From an uncultured Lentisphaerota bacterium (GTDB lineage Bacteria; Verrucomicrobiota; Kiritimatiellia; CAIQIC01), in assembly GCA_903889245.1 (NCBI GenBank), contig CAISWQ010000091.1:1-64000 (forward strand): a stretch of 64,000 nt of DNA. The letters are read 5' to 3'. The notes below the pieces were generated by a model. That model was not told where the DNA came from and did not search any database. It saw nothing but the letters and a program-made list of their open reading frames with translations. Made by a program: the position numbers and the translations under genes. This document shows positions 34,038 to 43,300 of the stretch, piece by piece (the stretch's first letter is position 1; every line of letters starts with the position of its first letter).

Positions 34038-34694
34038 CAGTTCCCGCAGGGCGTCGGTGGCGATCCAGCGGGCGGCTTTGGTGCCCTGCATGCGGATGCG
34101 GCGGGCGGAGGCAATAGCGGCGCGGCGCAGGCGCGGATTGCGTTTACCAATCTGACGTAGGGCCCAGTTGACCGCCTTGCGGACGAAGTTGCGCTCGTCA
34201 TGGGCCTCGCGCTCGATCAACGGCAGAAATTCCAAAAACAACTCATCCGGAGCCTGCTTGTCGTGGACCGCGAGCGCCGCCATCAGCACGAAGCCGGCGC
34301 GTTTCACGTATTCGGCGCGCCGCTTCGTCCAAGCGCGAATCTTCGTGCGCGCGAACGGCGTTTTGTCAAAGCGGTTGCAGCAGACGCCGTCGCAGATGTC
34401 CCACGAGTCGAAGTCGCGGACCCATGCTTCCATCTGGCGTGCCGTCACCTGCTTGGCGTCATCCACGAGTGCGGCGAGAATCCGCGCCTCGTGGATGCCA
34501 CTCTGCCACAGTTCCAGCGCCAGCCCGTGGTTGCGCCGGTTCTCCCGGCCGATCTTCCGCAACACCGGCATGCTGACGCCGAGCGTGCCCTTGGGGTTGA
34601 TGCCATAGCGCGCCATGCCGGCGACGTTCGCCGGATTGGCGAAGGTGCGTAGGGTCGCAATGATGTCGGTGGTGAGAGCAGAGTCAGTTGTCAT
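34011..34694 (-). CDS. AlkD-like DNA alkylation repair protein
   Basis: A 227-residue all-helical HEAT-like protein of the DNA alkylation repair (AlkC/AlkD) family, whose members excise alkylated purines. Recognisable segments are GINPKGTLGVSMPVLRKIGRE, the central DSWDICDGVCCNRF with the conserved aspartate and tryptophan, and DERNFVRKAVNWALRQIGKRN. Its last eight codons and stop come from a REP element, so the original C-terminus may have been replaced. Its first codons (MTTDS) are part of a CAACTGA-type heptad array. There is no Shine-Dalgarno. Confidence 0.82.
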   Translation of the reverse strand: MTTDSALTTDIIATLRTFANPANVAGMARYGINPKGTLGVSMPVLRKIGRENRRNHGLALELWQSGIHEARILAALVDDAKQVTARQMEAWVRDFDSWDICDGVCCNRFDKTPFARTKIRAWTKRRAEYVKRAGFVLMAALAVHDKQAPDELFLEFLPLIEREAHDERNFVRKAVNWALRQIGKRNPRLRRAAIASARRIRMQGTKAARWIATDALRELVERDLRAR

Positions 34695-34744
34695 TGGTCG
34701 GTTGTTGGTGGGGATCGGTCGGATCAGGCGGATCCGACTGATCG
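34684..34744 (-). repeat. Composite array across the alkD start (nonamers and heptads)
   Basis: On the minus strand: GATC-containing 9-base units (GTCGGATCC, GCCTGATCC, GACCGATCC), then heptads CAACCGA, CCAATGA, CAACTGA. The ATG sits in the CCAATGA unit exactly as in hflK. The two loci share the order and motif of both parts. Confidence 0.8.
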
Positions 34745-34757
34745 AATGCAGCCAACT

Positions 34758-36509
34758 TCAGAACGTGGCTTCCAGTTTCTGGATGAGGTCCACGGCGGGG
34801 GCGGCGGCCGGAGCGTCGGCGTTCACGCCGCGGCGTTCGCGCAGCAGAATCTGACCGGGATATTCGAGGGAATATTCGAGGCGGTAGCTCTTCTTCTCGC
34901 CGGGCGCGAGGTGCAGCTTCCACTGGAGCAGGCCGCGGTCGTCGGGTTTGCCTTCCGGTTCAACGCGGACGCGGTAGACGCGGATATCCCGGTTCTGCGA
35001 GACCGGCACGCGGTCCATCAGGTCCACGTCCACGGCGGCCTTGTAGAGATTCTCCACGGTGATGTCGAAGGCGACTTCCATCTTCGTCCGCTCGCCGCGC
35101 GCGAGCGTGCTGTTGCGCCGGTCGAGCACGCGCTTGACCTTGACGCCATCGGCGACGCCGAGGACGAGCGAGAACGCCTCGTTATCGGCGACGAAATCCA
35201 CGTCGGTGTGGCCGAGGAACGCCTCGTCCTGGTAGATCGCCACGCGGCCGGGCAGCAGCGGCAGCTTGCCGGTATTGATCATCGCCAGCGCGTGGATGGC
35301 GTTCGGATTTTTTTCCGGCGCGCACATGATCTTCTCCGCCGCCGCTAGCGTCTGGGCGGCCAGCGGGACGCGGACAGCGCGCCCGTCCTGCCGCACCGTC
35401 GGCCGGCCCTGGCCCTCGAAGTGGATGGTCGTGCCGCGCTTCTGCAGCTTCTCGAATACGGCCAGCACGCGGTCGCGGGTTTTGTTCTGGCGTTCGTAGT
35501 TGTCGTTATAAAAATCCAGTTGCGCGGTGCCGTTGTTCAACAGGAAGAAGCTGTTGTTCTGCACATCGAACACCTGTTGCGCCTTGCTGAACGACGAACC
35601 ACTGGATTTGGCCGCGACCGGCATCGGCAACTGGCCGAGCAACAGCGACTGCAACTCCGGCAGCTCCATGGTCTCCGACGGCGATTGCGTCGAGAAGGCC
35701 AGCTTGGCGCCGTTCCAGTCCTCGCCGCTGGTCTGGCTGACGATGGCGTAGCTGGTGAGCTGCGCGTTGGTCGGATGCTCACCCGCGGTCCGCAGCTCGT
35801 GCGACACCTCCCACGTGCAGCCGGGCAGCATATAAATTAGCGAGAGCCTTGCCGCCTGCGCCGCGGGCGCTTCCACGGCGATGGTGATGGTCGTCTGTTC
35901 CAGTTGGTTGCGCTGCTTGAGATCGTTGAGCTTCTTCTGGCGCGCGGCCAGCTCCGGCTTCAGGTCGCGCAGCTTGCGCTCCAGCGCGCGCCGCGCGCTG
36001 CCGGTATCGCGCAGGGAATCGCCGACGAACTTGACCACCGCGCCGTAGCCGTTGACGTCCACGCCCTTGAACGCCACCTCCTTCGGCAATTGTGTATCGG
36101 CGAAGGCGCGGACGTTCTCGACCTGCTTGGCCTGCGCCGCGAGCACCTTCAGGTCGTCTTCGAGGTCGCTGATGGCGTCGCTGGTTTCCTGCACGGCGGC
36201 CTCGACCTTGCGCACCTCGTTATCGGTGGAGCGCGTCAGGTGCTCGCGCGCCACGCGGACATCCACGATTTTACCCGCGCCCGCCGGCTGCAGTGCAAGC
36301 CGGACGCTTTCCTCGTCAATCCAGCCTGGCAGACCGGCGAACACGAGTTCCTGCCGGCCCGCCGCGAGTGGCGCCGAAGCCTCGCGCTCGACCCGCGCGC
36401 GGTCGGCATAGACCGTCACGCGGCCGATCTCCGACTTCACCGCCACCGGCGGCTGCGCCACCGCCGCGCCCGCCACCACCAGCGCCACGATCCAAGCATT
36501 CGTTTTCAT
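34758..36509 (-). CDS. Secreted MuiA-like protein (DUF4140/DUF4139)
   Basis: A 583-residue exported protein of the mucoidy inhibitor A family. A signal peptide covers residues 1-18 (MKTNAWIVALVVAGAAVA). The N-terminal DUF4140 domain starts SEIGRVTVYADRARVEREAS, a coiled coil follows (about 115-150 and 190-215), and the C-terminal DUF4139 beta region contains YMLPGCTWEVSHELRT and TSGEDWNGAKLAFST. The ATG giving MKTNAW has AAGGAG at eight bases; the ATG two codons upstream is too close to it. Function in the family is undefined beyond envelope effects. Confidence 0.85.
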   Translation of the reverse strand: MKTNAWIVALVVAGAAVAQPPVAVKSEIGRVTVYADRARVEREASAPLAAGRQELVFAGLPGWIDEESVRLALQPAGAGKIVDVRVAREHLTRSTDNEVRKVEAAVQETSDAISDLEDDLKVLAAQAKQVENVRAFADTQLPKEVAFKGVDVNGYGAVVKFVGDSLRDTGSARRALERKLRDLKPELAARQKKLNDLKQRNQLEQTTITIAVEAPAAQAARLSLIYMLPGCTWEVSHELRTAGEHPTNAQLTSYAIVSQTSGEDWNGAKLAFSTQSPSETMELPELQSLLLGQLPMPVAAKSSGSSFSKAQQVFDVQNNSFFLLNNGTAQLDFYNDNYERQNKTRDRVLAVFEKLQKRGTTIHFEGQGRPTVRQDGRAVRVPLAAQTLAAAEKIMCAPEKNPNAIHALAMINTGKLPLLPGRVAIYQDEAFLGHTDVDFVADNEAFSLVLGVADGVKVKRVLDRRNSTLARGERTKMEVAFDITVENLYKAAVDVDLMDRVPVSQNRDIRVYRVRVEPEGKPDDRGLLQWKLHLAPGEKKSYRLEYSLEYPGQILLRERRGVNADAPAAAPAVDLIQKLEATF

Positions 36510-36588
36510 CGTCATATCTCCTTCACGCGAGGGCTGCATAACAGACCTGACAGCTTCAGACAAGGTTGCCGATACGTGCGTTCAACGG

Positions 36589-39090
36589 TTAGGTGGAGCA
36601 ATGAACCAGCAGATAGATCAACCAACTCACGCCCGCCAGGAATAGCAGGAACTGCAGCCATGGCTTCTGTAGCAGATGATAGGTTCCGACCAAGGTCCAG
36701 ATCACCCACGTGATGACTTGCAACATGCTCTTCAAGATGGGGGCCAGTTTGCTGCTCTGCAGGGTGTCGCGGAGCATGGTGAGCGTGGTGACGGCGCCGC
36801 GCATGATCCAGTTGAGTTTACGGCTCCAAGGGATATCGCGCAGCGTCTGGCGTCCGATCAGGTGCTCAAAGTCGCGCGCGCGGCCGCTGGTGGAGATGCC
36901 CATGCCGAGTTGGCGCATCTCCCTGATGATGTCAATCTGGAGTTGCTTGCGGAGCGTCTCACGCCCAGCCGGATCGGCCCCTGGGGGCCAGAGGTGCTTC
37001 AGGATGATTTCCGCGGCGTCGAGACGCCCCCACGTCAGGTCATTACCGCGCCAGACCTCGGACATGAAGCCGCCGAAATGCAGGCCTTGCTCGCCGGCGA
37101 GTTTCTGCCGGGCGCTTAACTGGCCCATGAAGGCGCTGGCATCGGCGGGGCTGATGCGGGCGAAGGCCACGGGTTGCAACTCGGCGGCCAGTTCCGGGCT
37201 TTGCATCATTGGATAGAGGATCAGGTCACGCTGAAAGAAGCTGTCGAGCGCGTCGCGCACTTTCCAATAGCCCGCTTCCACCTGGTAGTCGCCGCGGTGC
37301 AGGGCGAGCACCTCGGCAGGCAGGGTCAGGTAATCGTTCTGCAACTTGCGCCACGCGGTCTCGCGCAGTTTTTCGAGGAACGCTTTGCGCTGGCCCAGCA
37401 GGCTGTGTTGCGCCAACTGGCGCGCCAACCCGGACAGGCGGCTCGCGACCTGTGCGGACAGATGCTCCGCGACCCGTCCATCGGGGCCAAGAGGCAGACG
37501 ACGGAGTTCCTCGACCGCGTGTTTCAGGCTGGCCATGAGTTCATCCACCTCGGCGGTTTGCAGGGTGGCCTCGGCCCGCTGCCGGGAGCGGATCAGTTCC
37601 TCCTGGCTGTAGAAGAAATCCTTCAAGCCATTGAGTATGCCGGTGACCGCCTGTTGCCAGGGCAGATCGCCCGTGCCCGTACCCGTGCCGCCGGGAGCCG
37701 CGGGGTAGAGTTCGCGGACCAGTTGCGCCAGATAACGGTACATGCGCTGGTGATAGGTGAGGTCGAGCCGGTCCAGCAGCATCCGCTTTACGTCATAGAA
37801 GGGTCCGCGCGCTGTCTCGCCCAGGAGCCTGGCCAGCGCCTGCAACGCCGCCTGCAGGGCGGCACGTTGGGCTTCCTTTTCCACGACATCGTTGTCCAGT
37901 CGCAGGTCCAGATAACCATCCTCCAAAGCACGATAGAGTGCCGTTGCGCGGTTGCTGTCCGGCAGAAACGTGAGGCAACGATGCTGGTCATCGGCCCAGG
38001 AATCCCGGGTGATGCGCTCCCGCGCCTGTTCCGGCGCCTTCGCGTCTTTCAGCACGCCCCTGGCGCGGTAGCGGCCGGCCGCATCGTCATAGTAGGCCAG
38101 CGTCCGCTTGCGCGCCTCCACCACGCGGTTGTGTTGCTGGATTTTCCGCAGGGCACTGGTGATGCTCTGGTAGGCCGGCAGCGTGAGGACAGACTTGAGG
38201 ATCACCTCCCACGGCGAGTAACAGCGGGCTGCCGTTGTGCCGGGGTTGGGCGTGATGTGTTCCGGGTCCGGCTCGATATAAAACAGCAGACGTTGAATCT
38301 GCTTGTCGGCGCGGCGCGCGGCGATGGCTTGCACGGCGTGGTCAATCGGTTTGTTGTCCAGCACGCCGCCATCCACGTGGTAGGCCGGCGCGGAGAGATC
38401 ACAGGCGCGGCGGCCCAACCCCTCCCTGGTCACCAGCACCGGCTCGAACGCAAACGGAAATGACGAGGTGGTCCGCACCGCGTCCGCCAGCAGGCCGGTA
38501 TCCTCGGTGGAGGCAAAGTCGTTGCGCCCCGGTTCATCGGCGTGCGCCGGCGCGCGATAGGCAAAATGAAAGACCTGCCGGTGCGTGCGCGTCTTGAGCG
38601 GCGCGCCGCGCGGCGTCGGGATGGTCACGCAGTCGCCATCGAGGTTGGTGGCTGTGATGAACAGGTCCAGATAGGGCTGGAGCGCCCCGCCGCCCGTTTG
38701 CTTCTCGAGCAGCGCCTCGAAAATCTTCTGGCGGAACCGGTCGCCATCGAGCAGCGCGCGCGGCTGTTGCCGGCCGGGCGGATAGAGCAACTTGCCGATA
38801 TCGCCTTCCTCCCGCCAGACCTCCATCAGCTTGGCCATGTTGCCGCCATTGACCAGCGCATTGGCGAGGAACGCGCCGTTGAGTCCGCCCGCCGAGGAAC
38901 CGGTGATGATGTCCACCTCGACCTTGCCAATCAGCGGGCGCAGCGCCGCGTAGGCGCCTTCGCCGCGGACCAGCCGGAAAAATTCCAGCGCCACGCCGCT
39001 CTCATACACCGCCAGCGCGACACCGCCGTAGAACGCCAGCGCGATGCGCGTCTCCTGCAACCCTTCCCACGTGGCCCGTTGTGTCTCCAT
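36589..39090 (-). CDS. Patatin-like phospholipase with C-terminal membrane helices
   Basis: An 833-residue lipid acyl hydrolase of the patatin-related (DUF3376-like) type. The oxyanion loop YGGVALAVYESG (21-32), nucleophile elbow GSSAG (64-68, S66) and catalytic aspartate in VDGGVLDNKP form the Ser-Asp dyad. A long helical middle region follows. The C-terminus has two hydrophobic helices (ILKSMLQVITWVIWTLVGTYHLL and WLQFLLFLAGVSWLIYLLVH), which would anchor it in a membrane. AAAGGGG precedes the ATG. Neighbours are muiA-like downstream and uppP divergently, all envelope-related. Substrate lipid is unknown. Confidence 0.87.
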   Translation of the reverse strand: METQRATWEGLQETRIALAFYGGVALAVYESGVALEFFRLVRGEGAYAALRPLIGKVEVDIITGSSAGGLNGAFLANALVNGGNMAKLMEVWREEGDIGKLLYPPGRQQPRALLDGDRFRQKIFEALLEKQTGGGALQPYLDLFITATNLDGDCVTIPTPRGAPLKTRTHRQVFHFAYRAPAHADEPGRNDFASTEDTGLLADAVRTTSSFPFAFEPVLVTREGLGRRACDLSAPAYHVDGGVLDNKPIDHAVQAIAARRADKQIQRLLFYIEPDPEHITPNPGTTAARCYSPWEVILKSVLTLPAYQSITSALRKIQQHNRVVEARKRTLAYYDDAAGRYRARGVLKDAKAPEQARERITRDSWADDQHRCLTFLPDSNRATALYRALEDGYLDLRLDNDVVEKEAQRAALQAALQALARLLGETARGPFYDVKRMLLDRLDLTYHQRMYRYLAQLVRELYPAAPGGTGTGTGDLPWQQAVTGILNGLKDFFYSQEELIRSRQRAEATLQTAEVDELMASLKHAVEELRRLPLGPDGRVAEHLSAQVASRLSGLARQLAQHSLLGQRKAFLEKLRETAWRKLQNDYLTLPAEVLALHRGDYQVEAGYWKVRDALDSFFQRDLILYPMMQSPELAAELQPVAFARISPADASAFMGQLSARQKLAGEQGLHFGGFMSEVWRGNDLTWGRLDAAEIILKHLWPPGADPAGRETLRKQLQIDIIREMRQLGMGISTSGRARDFEHLIGRQTLRDIPWSRKLNWIMRGAVTTLTMLRDTLQSSKLAPILKSMLQVITWVIWTLVGTYHLLQKPWLQFLLFLAGVSWLIYLLVHCST

Positions 39091-39213
39091 GACCAACCCC
39101 TTTCCGGGGGCAGCTCCCCCATGGCTGGGGTGCATAGCAAACCCGCCTGTCCAATACAAGCCTGCCACGCTTTGCGGTTGTGCGGCGCCGGGGCGGCGAC
39201 TATCCTCCGCGCC

Positions 39214-40020
39214 ATGACGAACAACGTGCTCATCACCACGGTCGCCGGCATCGTCGAGGGCCTCACCGAATTCCTCCCTGTTTCTTCCACGGGCCACCTG
39301 CTGCTCACCGAGCGCTTGTTTGGGCAGCAGTTGAGCGACCTGTTCAACATCGTCATCCAGTCCGGCGCGGTGTTGGCGGTCCTGCCGCTGTTCCGCGAGC
39401 GGCTGGCGCAGTTCCTCTTTCGCTGGCGCGAGCGGGCGACGCAACTCTATGCCGCCAAGATTGCCGTTGCTTTCCTCGTTACGGCCATCGGCGGGCTGGC
39501 GCTGGAGAAAAGTGGCTTCAAGCTGCCGGAGACCGCCTTCCCGATCGCGATGGCGCTGCTGGTCGGCGGTCTCGGCTTCATCGCCGTGGAGGCCTGGCTC
39601 AAGCGGCGGACGACGGGCAGTGACATCACCTGGCTCATCGCCGTGGTGGTGGGCTTGGCGCAGGTGCTGGCCGCGGTCTATCCCGGCACCTCGCGCTCCG
39701 GGTCCAGCATCCTGTTCGCGCTGCTGCTCGGCTTGAGTCGGCCGGCGGCGACAGAGTTCTCCTTCCTCGTCGGCATCCCGACCATGCTCGCGGCGGGCAG
39801 CCTGAAAATCCTGCACGAGGTGCGGCATCCGGTACCCGGTGCACCGCCAGAGGATTGGGCGCTGGTCGCGCTCGGCTTTATGGTCTCCGCCCTCGTTTCC
39901 TTCATCGTCGTCAAATGGCTGTTGCGCTACGTCCAGACCCACACCTTCACGGCTTTCGGCTGGTATCGCATCGCCATCGCTGCCCTGATCTTTGGCTTGC
40001 TCGCCGCCGGTTCGTCATGA
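39214..40020 (+). CDS. uppP: Undecaprenyl-diphosphatase UppP (BacA)
   Basis: A 268-residue multi-helix inner-membrane phosphatase that recycles undecaprenyl pyrophosphate for peptidoglycan and other envelope polymers. Both signature loops are present: EGLTEFLPVSSTGH (15-28) and the PGTSRSGSS arginine motif. Length and helix count match the family. It is transcribed away from the patatin gene, separated by a 123-bp gap with no evident element. Overexpression is known to give bacitracin resistance. Confidence 0.95.
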   Translation: MTNNVLITTVAGIVEGLTEFLPVSSTGHLLLTERLFGQQLSDLFNIVIQSGAVLAVLPLFRERLAQFLFRWRERATQLYAAKIAVAFLVTAIGGLALEKSGFKLPETAFPIAMALLVGGLGFIAVEAWLKRRTTGSDITWLIAVVVGLAQVLAAVYPGTSRSGSSILFALLLGLSRPAATEFSFLVGIPTMLAAGSLKILHEVRHPVPGAPPEDWALVALGFMVSALVSFIVVKWLLRYVQTHTFTAFGWYRIAIAALIFGLLAAGSS

Positions 40021-40088
40021 ACCGCGCGCTGCCCGCTGCCGACGCCATGGCGGGCGGGCGTGGTGCCCGGCGACACCCGTGCGGTCTG

Positions 40089-40141
40089 GTTTTCCAGGGC
40101 TTGGAAACCCGCACGACGTTTTTTCCAGGGCTTGGAAAATT
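40089..40141. repeat. TTCCAAGG-type palindrome cluster (2 units)
   Basis: GTTTTCCAGGGCTTGGAAAC (40089-40108) and TTTTCCAGGGCTTGGAAAA (about 40120-40140). Both units carry the same CAGGGCTTGG core, again a cluster-specific variant. It lies between uppP and FAD-oxidoreductase 3' ends. Confidence 0.88.
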
Positions 40142-40151
40142 TCACCACAAC

Positions 40152-40325
40152 GGCTCGCGAGTACGCTCGCCCTCCCATTCAAGGCGATGGTGTGTGCCGC
40201 ACGCTCACGAGTGCGCCTACAGAGCAACTATGCCCAGCATGATGTGGCTGGTGGAATGCGACCTCCGGGCGCATACGGTGTGCTACCGACGATAGCATGA
40301 GACCTCGGATACCGAGGTGTTCATG
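40152..40325. repeat. Hairpin group containing a GTGGAA-type REP
   Basis: Hairpins at 40152-40176, 40198-40222 (CGCACGCTCACGAGTGCG) and 40300-40320 (ACCTCGGATACCGAGGT), and between them at 40251-40275 a REP identical in type to those around the RAYT gene (head GTGGAAT, hairpin GCGACCTCCGGGCGC). The whole stretch 40021-40363 has no gene. Confidence 0.75.
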
Positions 40326-40363
40326 CGAGGCTGGTTGCCTGATGGCGAGGAGCGGAGTTGGCG

Positions 40364-43300
40364 TCAGCGCGGTTTGGCGTCGAGGACGGCCTGCGCATGG
40401 CGGGCGATCGGGCCGCGCAGGTCGCGGGCGTAGGCGCGCAGGACCTTTTCTCCGCGGCCGTCTTGGTCGCCGCAGCGGTAGAGCGCGCGGGCGAGCATCA
40501 GCTCGCGCAGCGAGTCGTGACGCGTGGTGATCGTACGGCCGTGCTGTTCCACCTCGAAGTGGATCGCCTGCTCCAGCGTCTCGTGCGCGTAGCCGGTCAT
40601 GCCGGGCATGGCGAGGGCGGCGGCGAGCGGCGCGGCGGCGGCGGGGTCGCCGATGGTTTCGAGCGCGAGTGCGACGGCGCGGAAGTGCGAGAAATCGCTC
40701 TCCGGCTTGAGTTGGCCCAGTTTGGCGAGCAACACTGGCACCGCGCGTTTGTTGCGCGTGTGGCCGAGCGCCATGATGCGGCCATCGAGCTGGCTGACGT
40801 TGCCGCCGCCGCGATGCTGCCAGCCTTCGTCCCACTTTGCATCGCGCACCACGGCAAGCAGCGCCTCGCTGCCGGTGGCGTCGCCGAGCATGGCGAGCAG
40901 CGCGGCGTATTGCACGCGGGCGGCCTTCTCGCTGCTGGCGTAGGCCTGGCGCAGCAGCGGCAGCGCGGCCTCGGCGTTCCCGAAGACCGCCGCGCCCGCG
41001 TACATGTTCGTGCGTGCCTGCGTGACGGCCACGGCAAGCTGTTCCTTGGAGAGCGGGAAGGAATCCACATCGGTCAGCACGTTGGTCGTCAGCCCGCCCA
41101 TCGCCACGAGGTGCTGTTGCACGGCGCGGACATCCACGGTGCGCGCGGTCTTGCCGGTCTTGAGGGCAAGCGCGGCGGCGTAGCCGGCGGCATAGCCGCC
41201 GTTCTGGATGTCCGGCTGCATGCGGATCAGCGGCACGGCGTCGCGGTGCGCGCTGATGCCGAGCGCGACGACGAGGAGGCCGTCCCAGCCTTTGGGCAGC
41301 AGGCTGCGGTACGGAATGTTCTCGATCAGTCTGCCGGTCGGGTAGGGCCACGGCCAGATGTGCAGGAACGGATCCACGACGTAGCCGTGCGTGTCGAAGC
41401 CGCCGCCGCGCGCCTGCACGACCGTGTCGGGAAACGTGCGCGAGGCAAGCTGGTCTCGGACATTGAGGATGTGGTCACCGACGATGCGGCGGCGCTCGCG
41501 TGTATCTATGAGTTGGCCGAGATCGAACGCGGACTGGAATTTGTGCTTGGCGAAGACGTAGAGGTGCCAGACGTCGAGCAGGTCGCTTTCGTCGGTGAGC
41601 GTGTAGTCGGTGTTGATCATGTTGATGCCGAGCTGGCGCGGCGGCAGCCCGACGCCCTGCATGCCGAAGTCGCTCGCGTCGGTGGTCAGGCACGGCGCGC
41701 CCGCGGCGGCGGCGATGTCGGAGTTGCCGGTGGCGTCAATCACGACCTTCGCGCGCACGACACCGCGGCCCTGTGGCGTCGCGAGCACGACGCCGGTGAC
41801 CTTTTGCCCCTCGACCAGCGCGCCGCAGCCGGTCGTGCCGAACCAGATGTCCGCGCCGGCCTTGAGCAGTTCGCTGCGCCACAAATTCGCGCGCTGCTCG
41901 ATGCCCCAGATGCGTCCGCCCGGCTTCCACGGCTGCCGCTCGTCCTTGATCGTGTCGGTGAAGCCGACGCGATTGCCGGAGCAATAGCCGGTGATTTCGC
42001 CGACCGTGCCGACGCCGCCGAGCGCGGAGAGCGCCTCGACGACGAGCGTCTTCGCGCCCTGCCGCGCGGCGCCGATACCGGCCGGCGCGCCCGCGGTACC
42101 GCCGCCGATGACGACCACGTCGTAAGCGCCCCACACCGGCACGACGCCCGCCTCCTGCGGAATCGTCGGCGACTTCTGCGTCGGCCGCACGCCGGTCAGC
42201 AGCTCGCGTACTTCGCCTGCGACGATCTTTTCGCCGGCCTTCGCGCCCGCAACGCGCGGCTGCTGCGGAGCGCGCAGGCTCCTGGCTTCCTGCGCAGCGG
42301 CCGCACCGACGCGCGTGCCGGCCTCCAGCAGCGCGAGCGGGCGCATCAGTTTGGCCGCGTCGCTGCGCGCGACAGCGGCGCAGCCGCCGAGCACATAGAC
42401 GCGGTCGAGGCCCTGGGGTTGAAACGCGGCGACGGAGTCCAGCGCTTGGCCGCGACCGAGCAGCGCATCGGGCGGCACCTCGAAAAGCACGTCGGAGGTG
42501 ATCTGCTGGCCGGGGTCAAAGGTGAAGGTCCGCGCCATCTGGTCGGCCTCGGCCCACGCGGCGGGTGTGTCGCCGGCCATCGGCAGCTTCAGCGTGTACT
42601 CGATGACCTGGTAGTTGACGTTCGTGCCGCCGGCGTATTCCGGCGCGCGCGCGGTGTAGGGTGGGGCGATGACGCGCGCGGTCAGGTTCTCGCTCTCGCG
42701 CACCGCGCCGCCGATGACGACGCGCTTGAACGTGTGCTGGCCCGCCGGATAGGGGCGGAACCCGGCGCCCGCGAGCCGCGCAACCAGCGCGCGGTCTGTC
42801 GCATCCACGAGCACCTTCGCGATCACCGCCTGCCGCCCGGCGCGGTTGGCCATGACGATGCCGCACGGCTGGCCGGCGGCGTCGCGCAGCACATGCGTGG
42901 CCTGGCAACTGTAGAGGAACGGCACGCCGGCCTTGATGAGTGCGTCGTCGAGCGTCCTCTTCACGTGCATCGGCCGCGGCGGCGGAATCGGATTGGGCGG
43001 CGGATTCCGCTCGGTGTGCAACACCTCGATCTCACCCAGCAGGAGGCGCGTGGCCGTGTTGCTTTTCTGCACGGCGAACTTCACGTAGCGCGCGGTCGCG
43101 CTGACCGGCGCGGCCCACGTCTGGCAATCGTCCAGGTTGGTGTGCTTGCCCGGCAGCGTGCTGGTGGGCGCGCCGAGCTGGGCTACCTCGCGCCACGTCT
43201 GCTTGTCGTCACTCACAAAAACCGTCACACGCTGTGCGCTGAATTTTCCGTCCGGGCGGTGATAGGACATCAGTCGCACCGCCTCGAGTTCCTGCGGCGC

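Noticed and set aside
34758-36509. MuiA-like gene region considered as the end of a defence or prophage island together with the RAYT
   Set aside because: No integrase, phage structural, restriction or toxin-antitoxin gene is visible; RAYTs are domesticated chromosomal genes.
39091-39942. Extension of the patatin gene to 1117 residues
   Set aside because: The extension is antisense to uppP and lacks domains; the ATG at 39090 has a good ribosome site and leads straight into the patatin fold.
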